DNA from: Alphaproteobacteria bacterium
GTDB taxonomy: Bacteria; Pseudomonadota; Alphaproteobacteria; Micavibrionales; Micavibrionaceae
Assembly: GCA_030147745.1 (NCBI GenBank)
Contig: JASBUS010000020.1
Coordinates: 1 to 55,025 of the forward strand
Reading direction: 5' to 3'
Length of the DNA: 55,025 nucleotides
Under the pieces are notes generated by a model. The model searched no databases and was not told the origin of the DNA. It worked only from the letters and a program-made list of their open reading frames with translations. The position numbers were made by a program, and so were the translations under genes. Of this stretch, positions 16,944-25,326 are shown in pieces. Numbering within the stretch: position 1 is the stretch's first letter; each line of letters begins with the position of its first letter.

Positions 16944-17953
16944 AAACGAATGCATCATTTTTAACGCTGCTTGCGGCGGGGTTTTTAAGTTTCGCGCCTG
17001 CGGCTTATGCTAATTTTGATTATGGCCATACATGCCCAACCGTAGAAGCGGCTTTAGAACGCTTGGCGCTTGAGCGCGAAGATGCCGCGGCTGAAGCCTT
17101 AAAAAGCGGGAATGCTTTTGCTGGCACATTAAATAATCACCTGCCTGTCCCAGGGAATTTCCAAGGTTATTGGGCGCTTGATAATTGTGAAGACCCTGAT
17201 GTTACGACGATCTATACAAAATATTTCTCTTATTCATTAATTTACGGCGCGGAAGCTTGTTTACAAAAAGTCCGTAATGTTCAACAAGGCCAAGATTTCA
17301 CTGAAATAAATATCCCAAGTGATAATTTAATTTTACAGCAAAAACAAAGCGACGCATTAATCACGGGCTTCACGCAAGATGATGCGCCTGCAGATTTGAC
17401 CAAAGACTGGCAAAATAATTTAAGCAAAGAATCGCCAACCTTTACATTCAAATACTGCCAAACAGCGCCAGATCCCGAACGCTATCCTTTACATGCACCG
17501 GGCCTAAAACTTATCCGCTATATGGATCATGCCCTAGAACTTTGTGATCAGCGTAGTGATTTAGCTTTTGCGGATAATGATGATTGTCACCATTTGCTTT
17601 ATGTTATGGCAGATAGCGACATTAATTTTGAACTTGATAAAGACGAAATTAAAAAAGCTGTGTTGATGCTGAATTATCTGGCCTTTATTAACCACAATGG
17701 CGCAGAGATTGATAATTTAACGGTATCGATGGAAAAAGCTGAAGAGCGCGCGGCTGAAATGGCAGACATCGCTGTAACGATCATGGATAGCGATGGAAAT
17801 GGCACATTAACGCGTCAAGAAATCGAAGATAGTTATAAAAAGCTGCCGCAAAACTCACCGGCATGGTATTTCGTCCAAAAGAAATTTAAAGAGATTGCAA
17901 ATATCTTCCCGACTTTTGATCGTGACAATCTAGGGCAAACGAAAGCCGAATAA
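16940..17953 (+). CDS. Secreted protein with one EF-hand
   Basis: 337 residues. The signal peptide (LLAAGFLSFAPAAYA, cleavage near residue 25) points to the periplasm. Most of the mature protein is unrecognised, with paired Cys (CPTVEAALERL near 30, NCEDPD near 88, ACLQKV near 112, CQTAPD near 173, LCDQRSDLAFADNDDC near 200-215). A canonical EF-hand loop, DSDGNGTLTRQE, lies near residue 285 with all usual calcium ligands; a second, weaker acidic segment (DSDINFELDKDE, near 227) looks like a degenerate EF-hand. ATG overlaps the ubiH stop by four bases, yet no functional link to quinone synthesis is known to me. Confidence 0.8.
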   Translation: MKTNASFLTLLAAGFLSFAPAAYANFDYGHTCPTVEAALERLALEREDAAAEALKSGNAFAGTLNNHLPVPGNFQGYWALDNCEDPDVTTIYTKYFSYSLIYGAEACLQKVRNVQQGQDFTEINIPSDNLILQQKQSDALITGFTQDDAPADLTKDWQNNLSKESPTFTFKYCQTAPDPERYPLHAPGLKLIRYMDHALELCDQRSDLAFADNDDCHHLLYVMADSDINFELDKDEIKKAVLMLNYLAFINHNGAEIDNLTVSMEKAEERAAEMADIAVTIMDSDGNGTLTRQEIEDSYKKLPQNSPAWYFVQKKFKEIANIFPTFDRDNLGQTKAE

Positions 17954-17955
17954 AC

Positions 17956-18219
17956 TTATTTCATATAAGGTTCACAAATGACCCAAGCGCGCTTTACATC
18001 ATCCGCCGCTTGGTCAATATTTTGTGCTGCGTCATGCAGCGCCTTCGCCAGCTGTGCGCGACCACGCGCGCCATCAGCATCACCGTCTTGTTCAAGCTTA
18101 TCTGAAAGCAGTTTCAAAAAAGCGGCTAATTCATCATATTTTAAATTACCAAGGCTTTGCGCCATAAATTCAGGCGTAAGCGGAATGACTTTATCCCAAT
18201 CTGGATGTTTATCGCTCAT
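17956..18219 (-). CDS. Hypothetical small acidic helical protein
   Basis: Not recognised. 87 residues, soluble and helical, opening MSDKHPDWDKVIPLTPEFMAQ and ending CEPYMK. The middle (YDELAAFLKLLSDKLEQDGDADGARGRAQLAKALHDAAQNI) looks like two helices joined by a Gly/Asp turn. It is 11 bases downstream of hemJ on the same strand, so it may be the last gene of the heme operon. It is convergent with the EF-hand gene, only two bases apart. Confidence 0.7.
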   Translation of the reverse strand: MSDKHPDWDKVIPLTPEFMAQSLGNLKYDELAAFLKLLSDKLEQDGDADGARGRAQLAKALHDAAQNIDQAADDVKRAWVICEPYMK

Positions 18220-18230
18220 AAGATTAATCC

Positions 18231-18680
18231 TTAAAAAGGTTTAGCAACAGCAAGCAAGACGATAACAATCATCAGCACGGTTGGGACTTCATTCCAAATT
18301 TTATAGAATTTCGCCGTTTTTTGATTGGCATCTGCCGCAAAGACCTTAACCCATTTTGAGAACACGCCATGAATGCCACTCATGATGAAGACCAATAAGA
18401 ACTTCGCGTGGAACCAACCAGACTGCATCAAAGTTTCGCTATTCGCGACAATCATCAAAATGGCGAATAACCATGTTGCGATTAACGCAGGCGTCATTAT
18501 GAATTTCAGTAGACGGCGTTCCATGGTTTTAAACGTTTCAGATTGAACTGAGCCTTTTTCAGCATCAACGTGATAGACAAATAAACGCGGCAGATAAAGC
18601 ATACCTGCCATCCATGCGATAACCGCTATAATGTGTAAAGCTTTAAACCACTGATAATGCGTTAAGATAAAATCACTCAT
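18231..18680 (-). CDS. hemJ: Protoporphyrinogen oxidase HemJ
   Basis: Membrane protein that oxidises protoporphyrinogen IX to protoporphyrin IX, the step before ferrochelatase, in bacteria lacking HemG/HemY. 149 residues, four predicted membrane helices. The family landmarks are present: WFKALHIIAVIAWMAGMLYLPRLFVYH with the conserved His near residue 16, LLKFIMTPALIATWLFAILM, and WFHAKFLLVFIMSGIHGVFSKW. Its start overlaps the hemH stop by eight bases. The chain hemE-hemH-hemJ makes the assignment strong. Confidence 0.93.
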   Translation of the reverse strand: MSDFILTHYQWFKALHIIAVIAWMAGMLYLPRLFVYHVDAEKGSVQSETFKTMERRLLKFIMTPALIATWLFAILMIVANSETLMQSGWFHAKFLLVFIMSGIHGVFSKWVKVFAADANQKTAKFYKIWNEVPTVLMIVIVLLAVAKPF

Positions 18681-19725
18681 TTTCTGAATTCCAAATTATT
18701 TTACGTTTTAAACTATCGTCATATATATCGACATCAATCAAAGATTCTTCATTGATAATCTTACTGGCAAGCGCAGACATAAAGTCAGGTTGGTTAGATA
18801 CCGTCGGGGCACGTTCATAAAGCGGTACACCAATTTTTTCAGCAAATTCAGCATAAAGCTGATCCATATGAATTAGTGTTACGGGGTCTTCAACCACATA
18901 GCTGATTGGGACAATTAACGCAGGGACTTGATCATCCGCAGCTTCTTTTAACACATCAAAAATTGTTGGGCCAATGGTTGATGAAAATGTTGGCGCAGGC
19001 TGATAGCAAACGCGATAGTCATGTTCACCGCCCAAAGCTTTAACAATAGCAGCTGCCGTTTCATTTAATTCAGCTTCGTAAGGGTCGCCTATTTTTTTAA
19101 AACGTGGCTGATGATAACGGCCAATAAAAATCATGCGCGGCTTAGGTAAATTTGCGCGGCGGGCTTTATCCGATATACGATATATCGACGAAGACATTTG
19201 CGCACATAAGCCCTCGACAAAGCCTTGCGAGTCATAAAATTTATCAATGACCTGTGTTTTAATGCCAAGCTTCTCTTGCGACGCTGTCACCAACCAATCT
19301 TTCACCATCGCATAGGTCGTTTTAAATGATTTCTGTGGAAACATCGGCAACAAGATAATACGGTCAGCTTTATAGCTTTTAATTTCATCCATGACTTCGT
19401 CAGAAAAAGGATGCCAGTAAATCATCGATGCATAACAGCGATAATGAATATCTTTTAACTTGGTGCTATTTAACACGCGCTCAAGGCTAATCGCTTGCGC
19501 TTTGGTATTTTGCAAAAGTGGAGATTGAAACGCCAAACGGCGATAGCTTTCACGCATAGTGGTAAAACGCTGTACCAAGGCAGTGAAAAACGCCCCCAAA
19601 GTCCTTAGACCAAGAGGGAGCGGTAAGTTTTGAGGGTCTTTATAATAATTGAAAAGATAAGGCAAAATCGCCTTTTTATTATCCGGCCCCCCGGTATTGA
19701 TTAATACAACGGCTACGCGTTCCAT
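18673..19725 (-). CDS. hemH: Ferrochelatase
   Basis: Inserts Fe(II) into protoporphyrin IX, the last step of protoheme synthesis. Features: VAVVLINTGGPDNKKAILPYLFNYYKDP at the N-terminus, ESYRRLAFQSPLL, ILLPMFPQKSFKTTYAM near 128, the metal-site segment GRYHQPRFKKIGDPYEAEL near 200 with the catalytic His kept, and ISYVVEDPVTLIHMD near 275. In the last segment the usual (S/A)EH triplet reads VED, an odd substitution at the Glu-His pair. The rest is typical and 350 residues is normal. It overlaps hemJ by eight bases and is 77 bases downstream of hemE. Confidence 0.93.
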   Translation of the reverse strand: MERVAVVLINTGGPDNKKAILPYLFNYYKDPQNLPLPLGLRTLGAFFTALVQRFTTMRESYRRLAFQSPLLQNTKAQAISLERVLNSTKLKDIHYRCYASMIYWHPFSDEVMDEIKSYKADRIILLPMFPQKSFKTTYAMVKDWLVTASQEKLGIKTQVIDKFYDSQGFVEGLCAQMSSSIYRISDKARRANLPKPRMIFIGRYHQPRFKKIGDPYEAELNETAAAIVKALGGEHDYRVCYQPAPTFSSTIGPTIFDVLKEAADDQVPALIVPISYVVEDPVTLIHMDQLYAEFAEKIGVPLYERAPTVSNQPDFMSALASKIINEESLIDVDIYDDSLKRKIIWNSENE

Positions 19726-19802
19726 TTACCCTGCCTTAAAATTAATTTTCACTGCCCAGTAAGCATAGAAAAAAATAACAAAAAATCAATCTATTGCATG
19801 CG

Positions 19803-20828
19803 TTAATCTGCACGTATGATTTTTAATGCTTGCTCGACATGTGCGATTGGCGTGTCTTTATGAATGCCATGACCCAAATTGAAAATATAAGGTTTTTCGC
19901 CCAATGTATCACAAATATTTTTAACTTCACGGTCAAGCAAAGCGCCGCCTGCATATAAAATACCAGGGTCTAAATTCCCTTGGACAGGCATGATGGTTTG
20001 TAGTTCATCGCGAATATAATTTAGCGGCAAAGTGAAATCACAGCCCAGCGCATCAATGCCCGTTTTATGCATGTAATCTTTCAGATAAATTCCTGCCGCT
20101 TTCGGGAAACCGATAATCGGAATATGCGGATGAACGGCTTTCACTTTAGCAATAATTTTCTGATTGGCTTCAATCACATATTTTTCGAAGGCGAAACCAC
20201 CAACAGCGCCTGCCCAGCTTTCAAAAAGCTGTAACACTTCAGCGCCAGCTTCAACCTGTCTGATTAAATATTGAGCGGTGGCCTCAATCAATAAATTCAT
20301 CAAACGATCGAATTCTTGCGGTTGTCCATAAAGGAATTTCTTAAATTGCATGAAGTCCTTTGTACCGCGCCCTTCAATCATGTAGGTTGCTACGGTTAAT
20401 GGCGCACCTGCAAAACCGATCAAGGTGGTATCGGTGAAATTCTCTGCAATTAACGCTGAACGAATTTGGCCAATTGCCGCATAAACGGGGGCAAGGTGAT
20501 CATGCAAATGATCTAAGCTAAGCTGATCAAGATTTAGATCTTCGAGTCTTGGGCCTTCGCCAGTTTCGAAGCGGACTTTTTGTCCTAAGGCATCAGGGAT
20601 AACCAAGATGTCTGAAAACAAAATCGCTGCATCAAAACCGAATCGTCTGATCGGCTGTAATGTAACTTCTGTTGCGTAATCGGGCGTATAACACATGGTC
20701 AGGAAATCACCTGCTTTAGCACGTAATTCCCTGTATTCTGGTAGATAACGTCCGGCCTGACGCATAAACCAGATAGGTGGTTTATCCGTGTTAACCTTTT
20801 GTAAAGTTTTTAGCATTAGCTTTGTCAT
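19803..20828 (-). CDS. hemE: Uroporphyrinogen decarboxylase
   Basis: Decarboxylates the four acetate side chains of uroporphyrinogen III to give coproporphyrinogen III. The N-terminal signature PPIWFMRQAGRYLPEYRE begins about residue 15. The mid motif GFAGAPLTVATYMIEG and the C-terminal FNLGHGIHKDTPIAHVEQAL are intact. About 341 residues from ATG 20828 (20816 would give 337). The open frame runs on to 20954, but that extension is AT-rich, unlike the family, and runs through origin elements, so it is rejected. No good ribosome site is visible. Position next to the origin matches Caulobacter and Rickettsia as I recall them. Confidence 0.95.
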   Translation of the reverse strand: MTKLMLKTLQKVNTDKPPIWFMRQAGRYLPEYRELRAKAGDFLTMCYTPDYATEVTLQPIRRFGFDAAILFSDILVIPDALGQKVRFETGEGPRLEDLNLDQLSLDHLHDHLAPVYAAIGQIRSALIAENFTDTTLIGFAGAPLTVATYMIEGRGTKDFMQFKKFLYGQPQEFDRLMNLLIEATAQYLIRQVEAGAEVLQLFESWAGAVGGFAFEKYVIEANQKIIAKVKAVHPHIPIIGFPKAAGIYLKDYMHKTGIDALGCDFTLPLNYIRDELQTIMPVQGNLDPGILYAGGALLDREVKNICDTLGEKPYIFNLGHGIHKDTPIAHVEQALKIIRAD

Positions 20829-21214
20829 GAACACAAACATAGAAGAAAACAAAAAAAAATAAATATATAATTTATAGGTATTTGTTATTTGTAGGGGGTG
20901 TGAGTCATGGGGATAGAATCTTATGCACGATTCTGTCCACAACTCGTCATACAAAGCGAATCCGAAAGTTTTAAAGGATCACGTTTTTTGCTGATCAAAT
21001 TACCCATATCGTGATTTTGATGTTATTCACTATGGAGAAGTCACTAAACAACTTGTACCGATTTTGGGTATAAGTTTTGTACACAGAGTTATCCACCCAG
21101 TTATGAAGAATTTAATCACAATTTTACGCACACAATCTATACGTTGTATGTATTAGTAAATTTCTATATATTTTTAGGCGATAAATGAATTAACTTTCTT
21201 AAAGATACAGGCTG
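20829..21214. other. Candidate chromosomal replication origin (oriC)
   Basis: Intergenic region of 386 bases between divergent hemE and the 21215 gene. It carries near-consensus DnaA boxes (TTATNCACA): TTATGCACG 20921, TTATTCACT 21023, TTGTACACA 21077, TTATCCACC 21089, TTAATCACA 21112, TTACGCACA 21124, each one mismatch and all on the plus strand. A weaker CTGTCCACA is at 20933. An A/T-only stretch near 20846-20878 could be the unwinding element. An IHF-like AATCACAATTTTA (one mismatch) overlaps at 21114-21126. The hemE neighbour is that of the Caulobacter origin. Gene orientation diverges here. Functional proof is absent. Confidence 0.7.
21023..21132 (+). promoter_or_regulatory. DnaA-box cluster of candidate oriC
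   Basis: Five 9-mers within 110 bases, each one base away from TTATNCACA and all in the same orientation: 21023-21031, 21077-21085, 21089-21097, 21112-21120, 21124-21132. Spacing between the last four starts is 12, 23 and 12 bases, close to one and two helical turns. Confidence 0.6.
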
Positions 21215-21835
21215 ATGTTTCAGGAATTATACGAAAAACTCGATAAAAAGAAGAAAAGCGACATCCTTAATTTAATTGCGAAGGATATTGTTCCTGTCGT
21301 TTTGGATGAAGAAAACGCGACCGTCATTCGCTGCCCTGTCGATTTTTATCCTGATTATAGTCTCTATGAAATTGCAGATAATAATGTCATGCCGCCAATG
21401 CGTCGTTTCTTTATGATTAACGATGATCATGACAAAGTTTTTGCCGTGGAATATAGCCGCGCCAGTATTCATGAATTAAACGAGGCCTGCGGTTTATATT
21501 TGACTGAAGATAATGTGCGCGCCTATTTAAAGTTCTTTTTTAATTTTTCGCGTGGGCGTCATGGGCGTTTCTTGGTTTTGGACAATGTTGATGATATTCA
21601 ATGGCAAGAAGATCCACCATTAGCTGCGCGCCGCGCCATTGCTTCGATGATTATGCCGATTGAGATTTATAAAGTGGGCGCGGATCAGAGTTATGATTGT
21701 CATGCCTGCTTTGTTTTTAAAGATTCATTGATCATGGCAAATGTCAAAATTCATCAAAATGGCCAGATTGAAATTCACAATGAAGAAATTCTTGTCGAAG
21801 ATATGCCAATTATTGATGACAGTTTTGCTGCCTGA
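21215..21835 (+). CDS. Hypothetical origin-adjacent protein
   Basis: Not recognised. 206 residues, acidic, soluble, no signal peptide. It opens with a Lys-rich helix (MFQELYEKLDKKKKSDILNL) and continues with mixed alpha/beta segments (RFFMINDDHDKVFAVEYSR; GRHGRFLVLDNVDDIQW; HACFVFKDSLIMANVKIHQNGQIEIHNEEILV), the last a probable beta meander. The position right of oriC is where Caulobacter and Rickettsia carry the RP001-type gene (a PPDK regulatory kinase family) and maf; this protein has no P-loop and is neither. Only a weak CAGG lies upstream of the ATG. No function proposed. Confidence 0.75.
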   Translation: MFQELYEKLDKKKKSDILNLIAKDIVPVVLDEENATVIRCPVDFYPDYSLYEIADNNVMPPMRRFFMINDDHDKVFAVEYSRASIHELNEACGLYLTEDNVRAYLKFFFNFSRGRHGRFLVLDNVDDIQWQEDPPLAARRAIASMIMPIEIYKVGADQSYDCHACFVFKDSLIMANVKIHQNGQIEIHNEEILVEDMPIIDDSFAA

Positions 21836-22116
21836 CGCAAAAAATTTTCAACTTATAAAAGAATCAAAAATTAACATTAGGAAAGAGGGATGTATAAAAA
21901 CGCCCCCTATTTTCATAATGCGTTAACTTATTGCAAAAATTAGCTATTTCTTTTCATAAAACCCGATTTTTTATGGTTTTTTCTGCATTTTGGTAGGAAA
22001 GAATTAACACTCTCACCGCATAATTGACTCATATGCCGATCAATTCGGCGTTGTGGGTTTAAAAATTATTGTGAGTGGCTTTAAGCCAAAAAAGAAAAAA
22101 GAAGTGGTTGGGTTCC

Positions 22117-23349
22117 ATGTCCGTAGAAAATGAAAACAGCATTGAAATTGTAATTGCACCTAAAAAGGATTGCGTAGTGTCTTATACACTTAATAACGCG
22201 CAGCCGGTGCGTTCGACACATATTGGCAATCAGCCTCTATTTTATATGGAGTTTGAAGATCACTATGAAGAAGAAGAAAACTTTATGGAGTCTTTCTCTG
22301 AAGAATTAGGCAATTTTAATCCTGAATTTATGAATGTTACACAAGGTCTTAATAAATATGATGTTGTGTCAAAACACTTCACAAAGGATGCCAGCTGGCG
22401 TGAAAAGCTGTTGTCAGAAAATATTGATGACTTAACAGGCTGTACAAATACAAAGCTTAATTTGGATGATGTCCTCGCATTAATGCAAAAAAGCCGTAGC
22501 TTTGCCGCACATTACGAATTTGCCTTGGAAAAAGGTGTAAAAGTTGAACTTAGCAATGCCTGTAGCTCAAGCGAGTTTATTCGTTCATCAAAGATCATTT
22601 TGATTAATGAAGCGATTAGCACAGAAGACGCGGCATTGGTTTTGGCGAAAGAAGTACGTTCGTTCTGGCAAAAAGAACATGGTACCCAAATTAATCCATT
22701 AAATTTCCACCCTGATCAGGCGATTGTAATTAATCGTGCACAAATTGCCGATTTGAGCGTCTTTATGGTTCGCGTTGGTTGGGAACTGCAATTGGCGGAT
22801 GAAAAAACGCTATGGAATTATATTGAACATTCATCACTGGCAGATATTGGCCGTGCCTATGCACGCGAAGCCTGCGCAGACTTTAGAACAATTAATAATG
22901 GTGAAGCCGCACAAGCTGCGTTTGAATCATGGTTCTTGTCTGAGCGTTGCCGCCGCGCCGATAAAATTTTGATCCAGCAAATGCTGTCAGAATATAACGG
23001 TTATGTCTTTGGTGAAGATTCTGCCGCCTCTAAAGCAGTCGCTTTTGACCTACTTTCGAAGCTTGGTGCCTATGAGTTCGGCAAAAATTACCTTCAACCA
23101 TATGCCAATGTCATTTTGAATGACCCTGTTTTTACCGAGGTACGTGACCGTTCGAACGCGAATTTCCTTTGGTTTATTAAGTTTGAGCGCTCTTTCAAAG
23201 AAGCGGAACAGGAATTGCAATCCTCTGGCGCGACGAAAAATTCGGGTTTACAGGAAAAGCAAAATGACACAGCAGAAAATGTCTACTTCATCAATGACGG
23301 GTCAGATGAAGAGCAGAATAAAGTTATTCAATTTAGACCAAAGCAGTGA
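22117..23349 (+). CDS. DUF6782-like protein, copy 1
   Basis: About 410 residues. Residues 120-310 resemble the alphaproteobacterial DUF6782 putative metallopeptidase family as I recall it: FALEKGVKVELSN, a KIILINEAIS strand, then the helix ALVLAKEVRSFWQ near 175, where an AHExRHxWQ-like motif would be expected, followed by PLNFHPDQAIVINRAQIADLSVFMVRVGWEL and a helical tail. The His residues of the expected zinc motif are replaced, so catalysis is doubtful. An acidic N-terminal region and a C-terminal tail VIQFRPKQ flank it. Start: ATG 22117 (GTG 22075 possible); neither has a strong ribosome site. The preceding 280 bases hold only a small GCCGA/TCGGC inverted repeat (22035-22049). Paralogous to the next gene. 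Confidence 0.65.
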   Translation: MSVENENSIEIVIAPKKDCVVSYTLNNAQPVRSTHIGNQPLFYMEFEDHYEEEENFMESFSEELGNFNPEFMNVTQGLNKYDVVSKHFTKDASWREKLLSENIDDLTGCTNTKLNLDDVLALMQKSRSFAAHYEFALEKGVKVELSNACSSSEFIRSSKIILINEAISTEDAALVLAKEVRSFWQKEHGTQINPLNFHPDQAIVINRAQIADLSVFMVRVGWELQLADEKTLWNYIEHSSLADIGRAYAREACADFRTINNGEAAQAAFESWFLSERCRRADKILIQQMLSEYNGYVFGEDSAASKAVAFDLLSKLGAYEFGKNYLQPYANVILNDPVFTEVRDRSNANFLWFIKFERSFKEAEQELQSSGATKNSGLQEKQNDTAENVYFINDGSDEEQNKVIQFRPKQ

Positions 23350-23365
23350 TTTGGAGTTAGACTAT

Positions 23366-24481
23366 ATGCAGAATTCAGATGATGACATTCACAACGTAAA
23401 TCAAGGATCGACAACATCCTTCGATTTCGAGGAATGTTATGATCTAACTGTACAAGATTATTCAGTTGATAGCGCCGTGTCTTTATATACACATAGCAAT
23501 GATATTGATGTGATTGATTGTACAACTATTCCGCATATTGATCTGCGTGAAGTTTTGGCTGATGTTGCTGATTTTGAATTGGATGACGTTGAGCATTTAC
23601 AGCAAGACATTAAATGTTACGAAGATGTTGCCTATTGGGCGAGCGCGTTGTTGTTGCAAAGTGCAACAGGCGCACGTTTGCTAAAAAGCGCCGCTGATTA
23701 TGATTGGGCGCTGGGCTTTGATGATTTAGATGACAATGGCTGGGTTCTTGATAACCAAGACTATATTGCCTGCATCAATAAAGCGCAGATCAAAGTTGAT
23801 TCATTAGGCCGTTCACCATTTTTCCTGAACACAATTCTATGTGACCTTATTCGTGCGCAGCGTGATATCTGGCTTGAAGAGCGTAACGAGATTGATTACG
23901 CCGATCATCATCCAGAAACAGTTTTAAAAGTTGAGCGTATGCGCGCGGCGGATATTGAATCTTTGGTGATTCAAGTGGCGTGGGAATTGCGCAGCATTGG
24001 TTATGCAAGCCTATGGCGTCATCTGCTTGGTTCAGATATTGGCGATATGGCGATTTTATTTTCACGTTTCATGGAACGTGACCCTGCATCATTATTTGAT
24101 GGCAGCGCTTTGTTGGTTGCGTTCAAACAATGGTATGCCGATGAAGACCGTATCAATTTGATTGATCGTGTGGCGCTTGAAATTTGTGATGATATTTTGT
24201 TTACATCAACTGAAATGAAGCGCGTTTTTAAACAAAAGACTTTGGCCGATAAAAGCCTCTATGAATTTTTTGCCTTGCCAGAAGGTCGCCCATATTTAGC
24301 GCCAATTATGCAAGAAATTCTCCGTAGTCCTTATTTCGCAGCGATGCAAAACCCAATTAACGAAGCGCATCTTTATCATATTTTACGTGATTTGGAAGTT
24401 TGTTATGTTGGTAACGTGCCGTTTCGTGATCCAGTCCTTGCCGATAAGATTTTTCCTGATTACACTAAAATCCTTAAATAA
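23366..24481 (+). CDS. DUF6782-like protein, copy 2
   Basis: About 371 residues and paralogous to the preceding protein. The shared core includes PETVLKVERMRAADIESLVIQVAWELRSIGYASLWRHLLGSDIGDMA and a following GSALLVAFKQWYADEDRINLIDR. The helix aligned with the presumed zinc motif reads LCDLIRAQRDIWLEE, again without HExxH. The N-terminal 90 residues are acidic and Asp-rich. ATG 23366 has GGAG nine bases upstream and lies 16 bases after the previous stop. An alternative ATG at 23264, with AGGA eight bases upstream, would overlap the previous gene by 86 bases. Next comes aroE, 26 bases away, so an operon through coaE is plausible. Confidence 0.65.
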   Translation: MQNSDDDIHNVNQGSTTSFDFEECYDLTVQDYSVDSAVSLYTHSNDIDVIDCTTIPHIDLREVLADVADFELDDVEHLQQDIKCYEDVAYWASALLLQSATGARLLKSAADYDWALGFDDLDDNGWVLDNQDYIACINKAQIKVDSLGRSPFFLNTILCDLIRAQRDIWLEERNEIDYADHHPETVLKVERMRAADIESLVIQVAWELRSIGYASLWRHLLGSDIGDMAILFSRFMERDPASLFDGSALLVAFKQWYADEDRINLIDRVALEICDDILFTSTEMKRVFKQKTLADKSLYEFFALPEGRPYLAPIMQEILRSPYFAAMQNPINEAHLYHILRDLEVCYVGNVPFRDPVLADKIFPDYTKILK

Positions 24482-24507
24482 AAACGATTTTAGGGGTATT
24501 TCACTCT

Positions 24508-25326
24508 ATGGCTAAAAATGCGGCCGTGATTGGGCATCCAATTGCGCATAGTAAATCACCACGCATTCATAATTATTGGCTGCAGCAAAATGGTCTTGCA
24601 GCACAATATACGGCAATTGATATTGCGCCTGATGCACTCGCGGCGCAAATCCCCTTATTATTGGCGGATGAAAATCTGGCGGGGTTTAATATTACCCTGC
24701 CGCATAAAGAAAAAATCATGGCTTTTTGTGATGTGCTTGACCCCAGCGCGAAGGCGATTGGCGCGGTAAATACCATCTATAAAAATGACCAAGGTCAGGT
24801 TGTTGGCGCGAATACCGATGCTTATGGGTTTTGGCAAAATATTGCTGCAGCTTATCCGGATTTTTCTGTTAAAGATCAAACTGTATTTATATTAGGCGCA
24901 GGCGGCGCGGCGCGAGCTGTGATTTATGCTATAAAAGAACAAGGCGCTGGGCGCATTGTGATTTGTAACCGCACCCGCAGCAAAGCCGAATATTTAGCGG
25001 AAGAATTTGGCGCTGAAATTTGTGATTGGGCTGATGCGGCAGCGGCTTTGGCTGAATGTTGTTTATTGGTGAACACCACATCGCTTGGTATGTATGGGCA
25101 AGATCCGCTTTCCTTAGATATTTCAGCATTACCGCAAAATGCGTTGGTCAATGACATTGTCTATGCTCCGCTGCAAACTGAATTATTGCAAAAGGCGGCG
25201 GCGCGCGGTAATAAATACGTACAGGGGATTGGCATGTTGTTATATCAAGCGCAAAAAGCGTTTCATTTTTGGTATGGCATATGGCCTGAGGTAGATGCGC
25301 AGTTACAGAAAGATGTTTTGCAATGA
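24508..25326 (+). CDS. aroE: Shikimate 5-dehydrogenase
   Basis: NADPH-dependent reduction of 3-dehydroshikimate to shikimate in aromatic amino acid synthesis. Motifs: GHPIAHSKSPRIHN near residue 8 (substrate serines), FNITLPHKE near 61 with the catalytic Lys, NTDAYGF near 95, the nucleotide-binding GAGGAARAV near 130, NRTRSKAE near 154 and the C-terminal GIGMLLYQAQKAFHFW. 272 residues. Stop overlaps the coaE start by four bases. The aroE-coaE-dnaQ order beside the origin matches other alphaproteobacteria. Confidence 0.97.
   Translation: MAKNAAVIGHPIAHSKSPRIHNYWLQQNGLAAQYTAIDIAPDALAAQIPLLLADENLAGFNITLPHKEKIMAFCDVLDPSAKAIGAVNTIYKNDQGQVVGANTDAYGFWQNIAAAYPDFSVKDQTVFILGAGGAARAVIYAIKEQGAGRIVICNRTRSKAEYLAEEFGAEICDWADAAAALAECCLLVNTTSLGMYGQDPLSLDISALPQNALVNDIVYAPLQTELLQKAAARGNKYVQGIGMLLYQAQKAFHFWYGIWPEVDAQLQKDVLQ

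Noticed and set aside
20829-20954. Open frame extending hemE upstream to 20954
   Set aside because: The extension runs over a DnaA box and an AT-rich stretch, has no family similarity and would make HemE too long.
21190-21202. TTAA-N5-TTAA near the 21215 start as a CtrA site
   Set aside because: The CtrA consensus needs a 7-base spacer; here it is 5.
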